Positions 17,776-27,318 of a stretch of DNA of 64,000 bases are shown piece by piece. Below the pieces are notes generated by a model that did not search any database, was not told where the DNA came from, and saw nothing but the letters and a program-made list of their open reading frames with translations. The stretch covers positions 2,728,001 through 2,792,000 of the forward strand of contig OZ244129.1 in the NCBI GenBank assembly GCA_965215715.1, in the 5' to 3' direction. Numbering within the stretch: position 1 is the first letter of the stretch; every line of letters begins with the position of its first letter. The translations under genes were made by a program, and so were the position numbers. The stretch is from HXMU1428-3 sp965215715. Its GTDB lineage: Bacteria; Pseudomonadota; Alphaproteobacteria; Rhizobiales; HXMU1428-3.

Positions 17776-18267
17776 ATGACAGAGGAAAAATACTTAGTCA
17801 CACGAGATGAAATAGACGCTCTGGAAGGGGTGGCTAAAACTCATTTTCTTAATCCGGAGGCAAAGCGGTGCAACAAATCTCTTGGCGATCTGACAGGTCT
17901 GACAGGAATTGGCTTTCATATCATTGAAGTTGAGCTTGGTGATTTGACAACTGAGCATCACCGTCACCATTTTGAAGATGAGTGTGTTTACGTTTTATCT
18001 GGAAGTGGGACTGCTTTTATTGGTGATGAGGATTTTGAAATTCATGAGGGGGATTTTATTGGCTATCGAAAAGGCGGCTTGGCGCATTCAATAAAAAACA
18101 CTGGCGATGAACTCTTGCGCTGTATCGTTGTTGGCCAACGGCTTGATCATGATGTCGGTGATTATCCTCGCTTGGGAAAACGCCTCTTTCGAAACAAAGG
18201 GCAGGCATTGAACCTGGTCGATCAGGATCGCATCGAGAGGATTGGTGGGGAGGTAGGCAAGAAATAA
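17776..18267 (+). CDS. Cupin-domain protein
   Basis: The 163-aa protein has one beta-barrel cupin domain. Candidate metal ligands are in TTEHHRHHFEDECVYVLSG (His62/His64, Glu68) and His104 (GLAHSIKN). The second motif, EGDFIGYRKGG, is typical of cupin_2 sensors or small enzymes. It starts 65 bp after the LysR gene with an AAAGGAATGAGG ribosome-binding region and may be cotranscribed with it. The substrate is not deducible. Confidence 0.85.
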   Translation: MTEEKYLVTRDEIDALEGVAKTHFLNPEAKRCNKSLGDLTGLTGIGFHIIEVELGDLTTEHHRHHFEDECVYVLSGSGTAFIGDEDFEIHEGDFIGYRKGGLAHSIKNTGDELLRCIVVGQRLDHDVGDYPRLGKRLFRNKGQALNLVDQDRIERIGGEVGKK

Positions 18268-18437
18268 TTTTTATCTTGCTTTTTACCCGGCTTATTCTTG
18301 TGGTTTGGTTGAATCGGTAAAATTGGGTGTATTCCAAAATAAGATATTTGCTTTGAACTCTTATCCTCCACCTGGCGACCAATGATGACCAAGGTTTGAC
18401 AGCCTTGGTGGAAACTTAAACATCATTGGAGATTTAT

Positions 18438-18704
18438 ATGTCTATCAAATCTAGTATGAAAGTTGTTGGTGTATCTGGTGTTGCCTTGGCTGGCCTGGTG
18501 TTGGCCAGTGGCCCTGCATTGGCGGGCTGCACTCACCCTTATGTGCCTGTTAAACACAGCTCGGGTAATACAGTTTGTATTCACCAGGCGGTTGTCAATG
18601 CCCCACAAGATTTAGCTGCTCCTAAACCGCATGATCCGACTGCGCAGATACCTAAATTTAAGAAAGGGAAGTTGAAAGCAAAGCGTATTAGACGTAATCG
18701 CTAA
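18438..18704 (+). CDS. Small exported protein (88 aa)
   Basis: A signal peptide with a Gly/Ala/Val core ends at ALA before GCTHPYVP. The mature 55-residue peptide contains two cysteines (CTHP...TVCIHQ) and a basic tail (KGKLKAKRIRRNR). I chose the ATG at 18438 because GGAG lies 7 bp upstream; the TTG at 18426 overlaps that site. No known family was recognised. A 7-bp inverted repeat (ACCAAGG/CCTTGGT, 18388-18409) lies in its leader. Confidence 0.72.
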   Translation: MSIKSSMKVVGVSGVALAGLVLASGPALAGCTHPYVPVKHSSGNTVCIHQAVVNAPQDLAAPKPHDPTAQIPKFKKGKLKAKRIRRNR

Positions 18705-18720
18705 TTACTCAAATAAAAAA

Positions 18721-18747
18721 AGCCGTAACTTTTTAAAAGTTACGGCT
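18721..18747. terminator. Bidirectional terminator
   Basis: The arms AGCCGTAACTTTT/AAAAGTTACGGCT form a 13-bp perfect inverted repeat flanked by A and T runs, between the convergent small exported gene and rpmB. Confidence 0.85.
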
Positions 18748-18778
18748 TTGAAAATTCATTCATTTACTGGCTAAGTTT

Positions 18779-19069
18779 TTAAGCTGTTGCAGCTGTCTTT
18801 TTTTCAATCTCGGTTTTAATCCGGCGCGCTTTTATGGAAAGTTCTGATTTACGCGCTTTTACCAAATAAGCATCCAGGCCACCGCGATGTTCAACGGAGC
18901 GCAGGGCGTGCGCACTGATTTTCAGGCGGAAATTGCGACCCAGGCTTTCGCTGGCAAGATTAACATTGCACAAGTTTGGCAAAAAGCGGCGACGGGTTTT
19001 GTTGTGCGCGTGGCTTACATTGTTGCCTGATTGGACTGACTTGCCCGTTAATTCACAGCGCCGTGACAT
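18779..19069 (-). CDS. rpmB: 50S ribosomal protein L28
   Basis: The 96-aa sequence begins MSRRCELTGKSVQSGNNVSHAHNK, with the family motif RRRFLPNL and the basic region after it. It is the standard alphaproteobacterial L28 length. The Cys5 zinc-type site is only partly kept. It stands alone, divergent from a DUF3108 gene as in other Hyphomicrobiales. Confidence 0.97.
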   Translation of the reverse strand: MSRRCELTGKSVQSGNNVSHAHNKTRRRFLPNLCNVNLASESLGRNFRLKISAHALRSVEHRGGLDAYLVKARKSELSIKARRIKTEIEKKTAATA

Positions 19070-19538
19070 GATCTTTAAATCCTTAATTTCTTGAAAGGTT
19101 CTTTAAAAGCTCTTGCTTTTAAGCCTTTTTCTCTTTGCTAACAAAGAGCATCATTTTAAATTGTGTTTGAACGAAAAAATTTTGGCGGGTTTTCTCTTAA
19201 GTACAAGGACCAGCGCACAAAATAATAAATGCACCTAAAGGACCTTCAAGTGCATTTGGTCAGCTTTATAAAGCTATTTAGGGGGCAGCGTCAAGCTTTG
19301 AGCAGTCGCGTTTGTGCTTTTTTTTAAATTTATTTGGTTTGTTAAGCTTTCAGTGAAGAATATGGCTCTATAGTCAATATTAAATTTAGTTGTGTGCCGT
19401 TTTGCAATGGTTATTTGGATGGCGGCCACATTGTAGTATTGTGTACCACCTTTTGGCTTTAGCCTTAGATTTGACTGATTTTAAAAGTTAAATTGCAGCT
19501 TAGAAATGGTTAGAGGTGGATTTTAAGGGCCATTTGTT
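19070..19538. other. Intergenic region rpmB / DUF3108 gene
   Basis: This is a 469-bp divergent spacer. An imperfect hairpin AAATGCAC...GTGCATTT with an inner AAGG/CCTT pairing lies at 19227-19257, without a T-run. Nothing else was found. It should hold the promoters of both genes. Confidence 0.5.
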
Positions 19539-20477
19539 ATGCGTTTGCTCGTTAGTCCGCTTAATTTTATGGGCCTATTGGTCGGGTATAGATTTATGAT
19601 TAAGCGTTTGTTTTTATCTTTCCTTCAGCTATCAGACTTGCATTTGCGCTTTATTTTGCGCAACGGAGCTATTGGTGTTCTTGGCATATTCATGCTGGGG
19701 GCTGGAGTGCCAGCAATGGCTGGGGAAACCACTGTTCGGGCGACATATAACATTACTGCGCCGATTGGGAGTGGAAAGTTTCGTTTTGCCTCTGCTCAAG
19801 ATGGCTCGCGTTATAAAATGCAAGGCTCTGCAAATTTCAAAGCATTCTTAGGCATTTACCAATGGAAAAGTGCGATTGCCAGCAATGGTTATATTCGCTC
19901 TTTTAAGCCGCGGCCAAATATTTATGCCTTTAATGCCAGAGCTGATAAAAAAGCTGAACGCATTCGGCTTAATTTTTCTTCTTCTGGTGTAAAGAAGATT
20001 AAAGCGGTGCCTCCATCCAAGCCGCATCCGAAAAGAATTAAAGTTACTAAGGCTCATTTGCGCAATGTGGTTGACCCGTTAAGTGCTGTGTTGGCCTTTA
20101 CAGACAAAGCGCCGAGCTTAACCAATGGTTCTAAAGCTTGTAATCGCTCGATTCAAATTTTTGATGGGCGCCATCGGTTTGATGTGGTGTTGAGCTATAA
20201 ACGCAAAGCCTATGCCAACCTTTCTAACGGTAAGTCTCGCACCGCTTTTGTTTGCCGGGCGAAATATCGGCCAATTTCTGGGCATAAAATGAATAAAACC
20301 GTCTCTTATATGAGCAAATCAAACGGGCTTGAGGTTTGGTTGGTGCCTTTGCCAAAAATGAAAATGTATGTGCCTTATAAAATCATCATTCCGATTATGA
20401 TTGGCACGGCAACAGCTGAATTGGCGAACTTTAAAGTGCGCGACCCGAAAGCTGGGGTTATTGCTTTGGCAAAATAG
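19539..20477 (+). CDS. DUF3108-family exported protein
   Basis: The N-terminus is long, with a hydrophobic segment about residues 43-58 (IGVLGIFMLGAGVPAMAGE) that ends in a signal-peptidase site. The true start may be the ATG at 19596. The mature domain (ETTVRATYNITAPIGSGKFRF... to the C-terminus) fits the DUF3108 family of periplasmic lipocalin-like beta-barrels. It lies next to rpmB in many rhizobia. The function is unknown. Confidence 0.78.
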   Translation: MRLLVSPLNFMGLLVGYRFMIKRLFLSFLQLSDLHLRFILRNGAIGVLGIFMLGAGVPAMAGETTVRATYNITAPIGSGKFRFASAQDGSRYKMQGSANFKAFLGIYQWKSAIASNGYIRSFKPRPNIYAFNARADKKAERIRLNFSSSGVKKIKAVPPSKPHPKRIKVTKAHLRNVVDPLSAVLAFTDKAPSLTNGSKACNRSIQIFDGRHRFDVVLSYKRKAYANLSNGKSRTAFVCRAKYRPISGHKMNKTVSYMSKSNGLEVWLVPLPKMKMYVPYKIIIPIMIGTATAELANFKVRDPKAGVIALAK

Positions 20478-20520
20478 TGCAAAGGAAAATTGTTTTAAAC
20501 TCTATTTTCAATGGAATAAA

Positions 20521-20570
20521 AAAAAAGCCGCTTTAAGTTTTTGAAGAACTTAAAGCGGCTTTTTTTTATA
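20521..20570. terminator. Bidirectional terminator
   Basis: The arms AAGCCGCTTTAAGTT/AACTTAAAGCGGCTT form a long perfect stem flanked by A-run and T-run, between the convergent genes ending at 20477 and 20592. Confidence 0.9.
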
Positions 20571-20591
20571 AAGTTAGGCTCGTTGATATTG

Positions 20592-20993
20592 TTATTGAGC
20601 TAAGCTTGAAACTTTTATACGTTCAGGAGAAACTGTCATCGTTTCAGCGTTCGCATCGCAAGCAAAGCTTAATGATTTGCCCTCAATGCTGTCAATGGTT
20701 GTGTTTTTTCCAGGCGTTAGTTTGACCTTCACCCGTGTTGCAGAAACATAAGTTCCATTCACCATTGGGTCTGCTTCACTTACAATCAGTGTTACTTCGC
20801 ATTCTCCTGCCGCTGGGTGGAAAAAAGTTGTTGCACGCTTTGAGCCAACCACAAAGCTCATGCCTTTTCCTGGATCAAGGGTTACATCTTGTCCCTTTGG
20901 ATCTGCAAATGTTGGCCCTGATAGAAGGGTAGAGGCCAACAAGGTTGCTAAAGCTATTTTAGCTGGTTTAGAAATAATTTGTTGAATAAACAT
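20592..20993 (-). CDS. Hypothetical exported protein (133 aa)
   Basis: A signal peptide (core ALATLLASTLLSG, cleavage near TFA/DPKG) is followed by an about 100-residue domain that looks all-beta. It has two cysteines (GECEV and SFACDA) placed for a disulfide. Family not recognised. It is isolated between two terminator-like or spacer regions and lies upstream of msrA in map order but is transcribed separately. Confidence 0.7.
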   Translation of the reverse strand: MFIQQIISKPAKIALATLLASTLLSGPTFADPKGQDVTLDPGKGMSFVVGSKRATTFFHPAAGECEVTLIVSEADPMVNGTYVSATRVKVKLTPGKNTTIDSIEGKSLSFACDANAETMTVSPERIKVSSLAQ

Positions 20994-21125
20994 TGGACTA
21001 CCTCATATCGTGTCGTTGAAACAAGAAGGACTATATGCCTCTTGAGGACAGTGAGGTAGAGGGCCCAGCGCGTGGCAGCTATGCAAAAATATGGTGCGTC
21101 AAAATGTCTAAGTCTTTATAAAAAT

Positions 21126-21788
21126 TTACTTTTTCTTTTTTAATCCTTGAAAAGCCTGATCAGCCCAAAGGGCTTTAATGCGTTTGTCTCTGCCACAGCT
21201 AAAGCGGTAATAGGTGTAACGCACCTTGTTCAACTGATAATAGTTTTGATGATAATGCTCTGCTGGGTAAAAGGTTTTGGCTTTTAGAATCGGTGTGACG
21301 ATTTTTCCCTTTAAGAGACCTGAAGTTTGCTCTTGTTGTTTTGAGGCTTTGGCGATGGCTTCTTGTTCGGCATTGTTCACAAAAATTGCCGTGCGATAGC
21401 TTGCGCCTCGGTCACAAAATTGGCCGCCTTTATCTGTTGGGTCGACCGTGCGCCAGAAAATATGGACCAATTGTTTGTAGCTGACCTTTTTGGGGTCGAA
21501 AGTGATTTCGACCGCTTCATAATGGCCTGTGTTTTTATAAGTAACTTCTTTGTATGTCGGGTTTTGTGTGTGGCCACCGGTATAGCCTGAGATTGTCTTT
21601 AGGACACCTGGGACTTTGTCAAAATCTGATTCAACACACCAAAAACACCCCCCTGCAAAAATGGCTGTTTGCGTTTGATCAGGTTTTTGGGCTTTTGCTG
21701 TGGTGACCAATGCCAGCAATGCAAGTGTTGCACTTATTGCTCCCAAAAAAGAGAACGGTTTTATGAGAGTTTTAAGGTGTTGCAACAT
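21126..21788 (-). CDS. msrA: Peptide methionine sulfoxide reductase MsrA, exported
   Basis: This enzyme reduces methionine-S-sulfoxide in oxidised proteins. The signature GGCFWC with nucleophile Cys48 is present, with YTGGHTQNPTYKEV and the C-terminal HQNYY region. An N-terminal signal sequence (residues about 13-33) indicates a periplasmic form, unlike the usual cytosolic MsrA. A recycling Cys occurs near the C-terminus (FSCGRD). At 220 aa it is long because of the leader. Confidence 0.93.
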   Translation of the reverse strand: MLQHLKTLIKPFSFLGAISATLALLALVTTAKAQKPDQTQTAIFAGGCFWCVESDFDKVPGVLKTISGYTGGHTQNPTYKEVTYKNTGHYEAVEITFDPKKVSYKQLVHIFWRTVDPTDKGGQFCDRGASYRTAIFVNNAEQEAIAKASKQQEQTSGLLKGKIVTPILKAKTFYPAEHYHQNYYQLNKVRYTYYRFSCGRDKRIKALWADQAFQGLKKKK

Positions 21789-22123
21789 GAAAGATCCTGT
21801 TTATTTTTGTATCGTTGAAAAATAATGTTTGATAGCTCCACTATGATAGGTATTTTTTTCCTTTTTGGAACAAGGGTTCACGAGAAACTGAAGAGATTTG
21901 ATAAGCTATTTTAATTGGTCGTTCGCAAAAATTACAAATTTCTTGCCTACAGGTCGTCTTTATAGGTGTTCCATTTTGCCATATGATTGTAGTAAACATA
22001 GTCTATAAGCGGTAAAAATCTTAGCTTCTAAGGGTTGTTATTTTTTGATGATCGCGATAATGACCTTTTTTGCATGTATTTAAGAGAGTTTAATCCTGCC
22101 TTTAAATTATTTTGGGAACTTTT
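21789..22123. other. Intergenic region msrA / helicase gene
   Basis: This is 335 bp of AT-rich divergent spacer. No ORF with a ribosome-binding site, no strong hairpin and no repeat was seen. Confidence 0.5.
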
Positions 22124-25093
22124 ATGGCTCATTCTCAACCGGCCTCAGATCTTTATGGCGCGCCCAGCGCTTCGAATGTAACTGCAGTACTCGGCCCGAC
22201 CAATACCGGTAAAACCCATTTGGCCATCGAGCGGATGCTTGGGCATCAAAGTGGCCTGATCGGATTGCCGCTGCGTCTGCTGGCGCGCGAGGTTTATGAT
22301 AAGATTGTCCAGCGTGTTGGCGCAGCTGATGTGGCGCTCATCACCGGTGAGGAAAAGATTAAGCCGAAAAATCCGCGTTATTGGGTCTCTACTGTTGAGG
22401 CTATGCCGCGTGATCTGGATGTTGAATTTGTTGCTGTTGATGAAATTCAACTTGCTGGCGACCCGGAGCGGGGCCATGTGTTTACGGACAGGTTGTTTCA
22501 TGCGCGCGGGTCACAAGAGACCTTGTTGCTGGGTGCTGAGACCATGCGCGATGCGCTGACCCAATTGTTGCCCGGGGTCAACTTTGTTTCCCGGCCTCGG
22601 CTTTCAAAATTAACCTATGCGGGCCCTAAGAAAATTTCGCGCCTTCCGCGCCGGTCAGCAATTGTGGCTTTTTCGGTTAAAGATGTTTATGAGATTGCCG
22701 AATTTGTGCGCCGCCAAAGAGGCGGGGCAGCTGTGGTGTTGGGCGCTTTGAGCCCGCGTACACGCAATGCCCAAGTGGAATTGTTTCAATCAGGTGATGT
22801 CGATTTTTTGGTTGCCACAGATGCAATTGGTATGGGGCTCAATTTGGATGTGGCCCATGTGGCCTTTGCCGGCGTGCATAAGTTTGATGGGTTGGTGACC
22901 CGTGAATTGACCCCGCCTGAGGTGGCTCAGATTGCTGGGCGGGCCGGGCGGCATGTGCAAGATGGTACATTTGGCGTCACCGGTGATGTGATGCCCTTAT
23001 CTTCTGATTTGATCAACCGGGTGGAGGCGCATGACTTTGACCCGATTGGCGCGTTGCAATGGCGAGCGCGGAGTTTGGACTTTGCCAGTGCTGATCGCTT
23101 GCTCACCTCGTTAAAACAAGCGCCGAACAAACCTTATTTGATGAAAGCGCGCGAGAGTGATGATGTCATGGCGCTGGAAGCTTTGGTCAAAGACACAAGA
23201 GTTTTGGACATGGCGAAAGGACCGGCCAATGTGCAGTTGCTGTGGGAGGTGTGCCAAGTTCCCGATTATCGCAAAATTGGCCCGCAAGATCATAGTGACC
23301 TTGTAAAACAGCTTTATTTGTTTTTAATGGCCGATGAGGGGACAATCCCTGCTGATTGGATTGCTAGCCAAGTGGATCAGCATCAGCGCACAGACGGGGA
23401 TATTGACACCATTGCCAACCGCATTGCTCACATTCGCACCTGGACATTTGTTGCCAACCGGGTTGAATGGTTAGAAGACCCCGCTTTTTGGCAAGGGCGG
23501 ACACGTGAAATTGAAGATCAGCTTTCTGATGCGTTGCATGAAGGGCTGACCAACCGGTTTGTGGATCAGCGCACCAGCACATTAATGAAACGGCTGAATG
23601 AAAAAGATGAGCTGTTTGTTGAAGTGGATGATGATGGCAAATTACATGTTGAAGATCATTTTGTTGGTAAAATTTCTGGTTTTATGTTTACACCTGATAG
23701 TGAAAGTGCAGGTTTAAATGGGCGGGCCGCTCGTTCTGCGGCGTTTAAAGTTTTGAGTAAAGAATTGGCTATGCGATCAAAAGAAATGGTTGATGCTGAG
23801 ATGGGCGATTTTAGCCTTTCAGCTGATGGAAAAGTGTTATGGAAAGAGGCGGTTATTGGACAGCTTCTTAAAGGGGACCATATTTTAAAGCCCAAGGTCA
23901 GTTTAATGGCTGATGAGCAATTAAATGGTCCCGCCAAAGAAGAGTGTGAGGCAAAGCTGCAAGCGGTTGTTGATGCTTTAATTGCAGAGCGGCTGGCGCC
24001 TTTGGTCCAGTTAAACCAATCTGAGGATCTTTCTGGCTTGGCGCGCGGGGTGGCCTATCAATTGGTGGAAAATTTAGGTGTTTTGCTCAGAGAGCCGATT
24101 GCCAATGATATTCGCCAATTGGACCAGGAAGCGCGCGGGCAATTGAGAAAATTTGGTGTGCGGTTCGGGGCCTTTAATATTTATTTTCCGATTTTGCTAA
24201 AGCCTGCGGCCACTGAGATTAGCCGCTTGTTATGGCTCACATTCCATGAAAAGATTGATGAAGGCCAAGCGTGGGAATTGCCTCGCGCGGGATTGACATC
24301 TGCTGGGTATGATAAGGCGATCCAAGAGGCTTATTATAAAACCTGTGGCTTTCATGTGTGTGGAAGCCGGGTGGTTCGGGTTGATATGCTGGAGCGATTG
24401 GCTGACCTTATTCGGCCCTTGATTTCATGGCGTAAGGATAAAAAGAAACCTGTTGAGCAAAAATCTTCCCTTGGCAATGAGCCGGCAGACAAAGCGGCCC
24501 AAGATACAAAGAATGATGAGAGCCCCCAAGAGCCAGAGAAATCTGTTGAAACGAAGAAAGAGGATGCACCAGCGCCTGCATGTGAAGAACCACCTTTAGG
24601 GGCAACAGGTGATGGCGGGTTTACAATTTTGCCTGATATGATGTCGATTATGGGGTGTTCGGCTCAAGAGTTGGCCGATGTTCTGCAATCAGTTGGCTAC
24701 AGAGCAACCAAGCAAGCCGTTAAGACCGAGCCTGCTGATAAACAGGCACCCCCTGAAGAGAGCGCCCCGCCACAAGATACAGACGCGCAACCTTCAACTG
24801 AGGCTCAAGAAGAGGCCCCCGTTGTTGAAGAAATTATCATTTGGCGGCCCCGCAAACGATCTGGGTTTCATAAATCGGGCAAAGGAGGCCACAAGGCACG
24901 GACGGGCAAAGCGGGACAAAAGGACGGGTATAAAAAGGCACGCGGTAAAGGGGCTGGTGCTGGCAAAAAGAACCAACAAAGGGCTGACCATGGCAAACCT
25001 TATAAACCAAAAGCACCTCAGAGACTGGACCCAGATTCGCCTTTTGCCAAATTACAAGCGTTAAAGGACCAAATTGAAGATAAAGCGGGATGA
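22124..25093 (+). CDS. SUV3-like DEAD/DEAH-box RNA helicase
   Basis: This is a superfamily 2 helicase related to mitochondrial SUV3. Walker A GPTNTGKT lies at residues 24-31, motif II DEIQ at about 106-109, and motif VI QIAGRAGRH near 285. A helical middle region and a long charged C-terminal tail (residues about 770-989, rich in Glu, Lys and Pro, ending in a basic Gly-Lys stretch) follow. I took the ATG at 22124 with a GGGAA ribosome-binding site. Its stop overlaps the start of the S4 gene by 4 bp, so the two are translationally coupled and probably act together on RNA. Confidence 0.92.
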   Translation: MAHSQPASDLYGAPSASNVTAVLGPTNTGKTHLAIERMLGHQSGLIGLPLRLLAREVYDKIVQRVGAADVALITGEEKIKPKNPRYWVSTVEAMPRDLDVEFVAVDEIQLAGDPERGHVFTDRLFHARGSQETLLLGAETMRDALTQLLPGVNFVSRPRLSKLTYAGPKKISRLPRRSAIVAFSVKDVYEIAEFVRRQRGGAAVVLGALSPRTRNAQVELFQSGDVDFLVATDAIGMGLNLDVAHVAFAGVHKFDGLVTRELTPPEVAQIAGRAGRHVQDGTFGVTGDVMPLSSDLINRVEAHDFDPIGALQWRARSLDFASADRLLTSLKQAPNKPYLMKARESDDVMALEALVKDTRVLDMAKGPANVQLLWEVCQVPDYRKIGPQDHSDLVKQLYLFLMADEGTIPADWIASQVDQHQRTDGDIDTIANRIAHIRTWTFVANRVEWLEDPAFWQGRTREIEDQLSDALHEGLTNRFVDQRTSTLMKRLNEKDELFVEVDDDGKLHVEDHFVGKISGFMFTPDSESAGLNGRAARSAAFKVLSKELAMRSKEMVDAEMGDFSLSADGKVLWKEAVIGQLLKGDHILKPKVSLMADEQLNGPAKEECEAKLQAVVDALIAERLAPLVQLNQSEDLSGLARGVAYQLVENLGVLLREPIANDIRQLDQEARGQLRKFGVRFGAFNIYFPILLKPAATEISRLLWLTFHEKIDEGQAWELPRAGLTSAGYDKAIQEAYYKTCGFHVCGSRVVRVDMLERLADLIRPLISWRKDKKKPVEQKSSLGNEPADKAAQDTKNDESPQEPEKSVETKKEDAPAPACEEPPLGATGDGGFTILPDMMSIMGCSAQELADVLQSVGYRATKQAVKTEPADKQAPPEESAPPQDTDAQPSTEAQEEAPVVEEIIIWRPRKRSGFHKSGKGGHKARTGKAGQKDGYKKARGKGAGAGKKNQQRADHGKPYKPKAPQRLDPDSPFAKLQALKDQIEDKAG

Positions 25094-25485
25094 ACCAAAC
25101 ACTTTTAACACGCCGGGTTGATCAATGGTTGTTTTTTAGCCGGCTCACAAAATCGAGAAGTTTAGCCGGTCGGCTGGTTACCACTGGCAAAGTGCGGCTG
25201 AATAAGGAAAAACTGGTCAAACCGTCTCAAACTGTGAAAGTGGGCGATGTGATCACGGCGATGATTAACCAACGGCTGCGGGTTATTCAGGTTGAAGCGT
25301 TGGGGCACAGGCGGGGACCTGCCAGTGAAGCACAACTTTTATATACTGATTTGACGCCTAAAGAAGAAAAAGGGGATAAGGGGCGTCTTATTGTAGCCAA
25401 TTCGCCAAGTCGTCCTAAGGGAATGGGGCGACCGACGAAAAAAGATCGCCGACGGCTCGATTCTTTAAAAAGCTATACCGGTTAA
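25090..25485 (+). CDS. S4-domain RNA-binding protein (Hsp15-like)
   Basis: The 131-aa protein has an N-terminal S4 domain (RRVDQWLFFSRLTKSRSLAGRLV...GKVRLN) followed by a basic tail. It resembles HslR/Hsp15, which binds stalled 50S subunits carrying nascent chains. The ATGA overlap with the helicase gene implies coupling. In Hyphomicrobiales this pair precedes fdxA and carD, as here. Confidence 0.88.
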   Translation: MNQTLLTRRVDQWLFFSRLTKSRSLAGRLVTTGKVRLNKEKLVKPSQTVKVGDVITAMINQRLRVIQVEALGHRRGPASEAQLLYTDLTPKEEKGDKGRLIVANSPSRPKGMGRPTKKDRRRLDSLKSYTG

Positions 25486-25574
25486 TCACTTAAACTTTAT
25501 AAAACTATTTCATTTGTCCTGCTTGTGCTTAGCGATCAAATGAGGTAGAGCATATCAGCTTTGTAAATGTGAGC

Positions 25575-25624
25575 CTTTGTCTAATTGTTTTTGTGGGTCA
25601 CCCTGTTTCATAAGTTAGACAAAG
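25575..25624. other. Inverted repeat upstream of fdxA
   Basis: A perfect 10-bp inverted repeat, CTTTGTCTAA (25575-25584) and TTAGACAAAG (25615-25624), is separated by 30 bases. There is no T-run, so it is more likely an operator or leader structure than a terminator. Confidence 0.35.
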
Positions 25625-25718
25625 AAATTGAAATTTTATGTTTTTTATTTAGACCATCTGTGGACTGTTTTAAGCCCCTTGGGAGACACGTTCTAAATTG
25701 TCTGATTGAGGTTAAGCA

Positions 25719-26057
25719 ATGACTTATATTGTCAATGACAAATGTATTGTATGTAAACATACCGACTGTGTAGAAGTGTGTCCTGTGGACTGCTTTTATG
25801 AAGGCGAAAATATGTTGGTTATTCATCCTGATGAATGCATTGACTGTGGTGTATGCGAGCCTGAATGCCCTGTGGATGCGATTAAGGCTGATACTGAACC
25901 GGGAATTGAGCAATGGCTTGATGTGAACCGGGACTATTCTGAGAAATGGCCGAATATCACCATTAAAAAGGATGCTATGCCTGATGCTGAAAAGCATGCT
26001 GAAGAAGACGGCAAATTTGAGAAATATTTTTCTGCCGAGCCTGGTGAGGGCGATTAA
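25719..26057 (+). CDS. fdxA: Ferredoxin FdxA, 7Fe type
   Basis: This is a low-potential electron carrier with one [3Fe-4S] and one [4Fe-4S] cluster. Cysteines at 9, 17, 21 and 40, 43, 46, 50 follow the spacing of the Azotobacter FdI-like family. An extra Cys12 and Cys25 are present. The C-terminal extension of about 50 residues is also typical. At 112 aa it is full length, and an AGGTTAAGC stretch precedes the ATG. Confidence 0.96.
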   Translation: MTYIVNDKCIVCKHTDCVEVCPVDCFYEGENMLVIHPDECIDCGVCEPECPVDAIKADTEPGIEQWLDVNRDYSEKWPNITIKKDAMPDAEKHAEEDGKFEKYFSAEPGEGD

Positions 26058-26164
26058 GGTTAGCGTTCATTAACGCTATCAACTTTTAGCTTTTTTGTTT
26101 TCACTTTATGGTTGTTTGTGCTTTATGATCATATGGTGTTAAAAAAGCTTTTGAGAGTTTGTGT

Positions 26165-26656
26165 ATGCGTTTCCTTTTTAAGCTATTTTCCTTTGTAGGT
26201 TTGTTTTCTTATTTGGTCTTGGGTGGGCTAGGCACAGTTATAGCAGCCCAAGATGATCAAGCCTTGCTTGAGATCGTTGAAACTTCTTGCAAAAAATCAT
26301 GTGTAGAAAATAAGGGCGGAGAGGCTTTTTGTACCTCTTATTGCCAATGCGTCAATGGCCGCTTGACGCAATTGGCCAAGAAAACTGAGCTTGCAAAAAT
26401 TCTGCAAGATGAAAAACAGCAAGAAATCTTTGTTCACCAATGTTCTGGAGAAACGGCGGTTAAATTTTTCTCTCATTCTTGCCGGGAAAAGTGTGCTGGG
26501 GCGCCCAAATGTAATTCTTATTGTTCTTGCTTGGAAAATCAGATTACAAACAAGCGTAAATTTTCTGAAATTGGCGCTTTTTTTATTCAGCTTGGAAAAA
26601 ATGAAACAGGGGCAACAGACCGGTTAAAACGCTATGAAAAGGCGTGTTCTCGTTGA
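26165..26656 (+). CDS. Cys-rich exported protein with duplicated CX3C motif
   Basis: Behind a signal peptide (FVGLFSYLVLGGLGTVIAA) the 163-aa protein holds two copies of a cysteine pattern: CX3C-X9-CX3CXC (SCKKSC...FCTSYCQC) and CX3C-X5-CX3CXC (SCREKC...KCNSYCSC). A further Cys follows each unit. The pattern suggests a tandem disulfide-bonded fold in the periplasm, or metal binding. I chose the ATG at 26165 with GAGAG upstream. I know no named family. Confidence 0.72.
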   Translation: MRFLFKLFSFVGLFSYLVLGGLGTVIAAQDDQALLEIVETSCKKSCVENKGGEAFCTSYCQCVNGRLTQLAKKTELAKILQDEKQQEIFVHQCSGETAVKFFSHSCREKCAGAPKCNSYCSCLENQITNKRKFSEIGAFFIQLGKNETGATDRLKRYEKACSR

Positions 26657-27318
26657 TTTATCCGTCGCAAATCCTCAGAACATCAGCGTAAAACTTGTGA
26701 AAAATTTGTTTATTAACGATATTTTCTAACTGTAAAATCTGTTTAATGACAGAAATATAACAGAATCACATCGTGCACACTTTCCTCACCGTTAAAAATG
26801 TGTTATATTGGCCACTGGCTTGAAATTTTTCGATAAAAGCCGAGATAGGGATTGTTCATTACTGTGCCTGCTGAGCTTTTGTTTGGACTTAAGTGTCTGT
26901 ATTATTAGGAAAATTTTTTTTTGAAAATTTATTGGGCTGAGTGACATATGCTTTGGGGCTAAGATTTGCTTTGGAGCGTAGTTTGGTCTCTCGGCTTTAT
27001 TATTTTTACGATTTGAAGCCTTTTTAACTTTGTACGATCTTTATGATCCAAAAATAACTGAGCTTGAAGAGTTTTTTTAGCTCATTAACAATAATTCGTT
27101 GTTGGTTTTAATTATTCACCAACAAGAGGGAAATGTTACAGGGTGATCGCGTTTGAGTTACATGTAACTCAGTGAAGTTCGTGTGTATCCTTCCCTTTAA
27201 TGTCAGTGATGATTTGGTCCGTGAACGTTTTGGCCTCAGGACCTTAAATTTGTTGCCTGATTTAAAAAATTTGATTGTCTGCAATCAAATATAAAATCTG
27301 TATTGAAAGAGAGAAAGT
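26657..27318. other. Long leader/promoter region of carD
   Basis: This is 662 bp without a convincing gene, AT-rich, upstream of carD. It contains an 18-bp perfect palindrome at 27154-27171. The length is unusual for this window and could hide an untranslated leader or small RNA. I found no terminator or ORF with a ribosome-binding site to support one. Confidence 0.5.
27154..27171. promoter_or_regulatory. Perfect 18-bp palindrome upstream of carD
   Basis: TGAGTTACATGTAACTCA is an exact palindrome, 148 bp before the carD start codon. Its size and symmetry fit a site for a dimeric helix-turn-helix regulator. I cannot assign the family. Confidence 0.5.
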
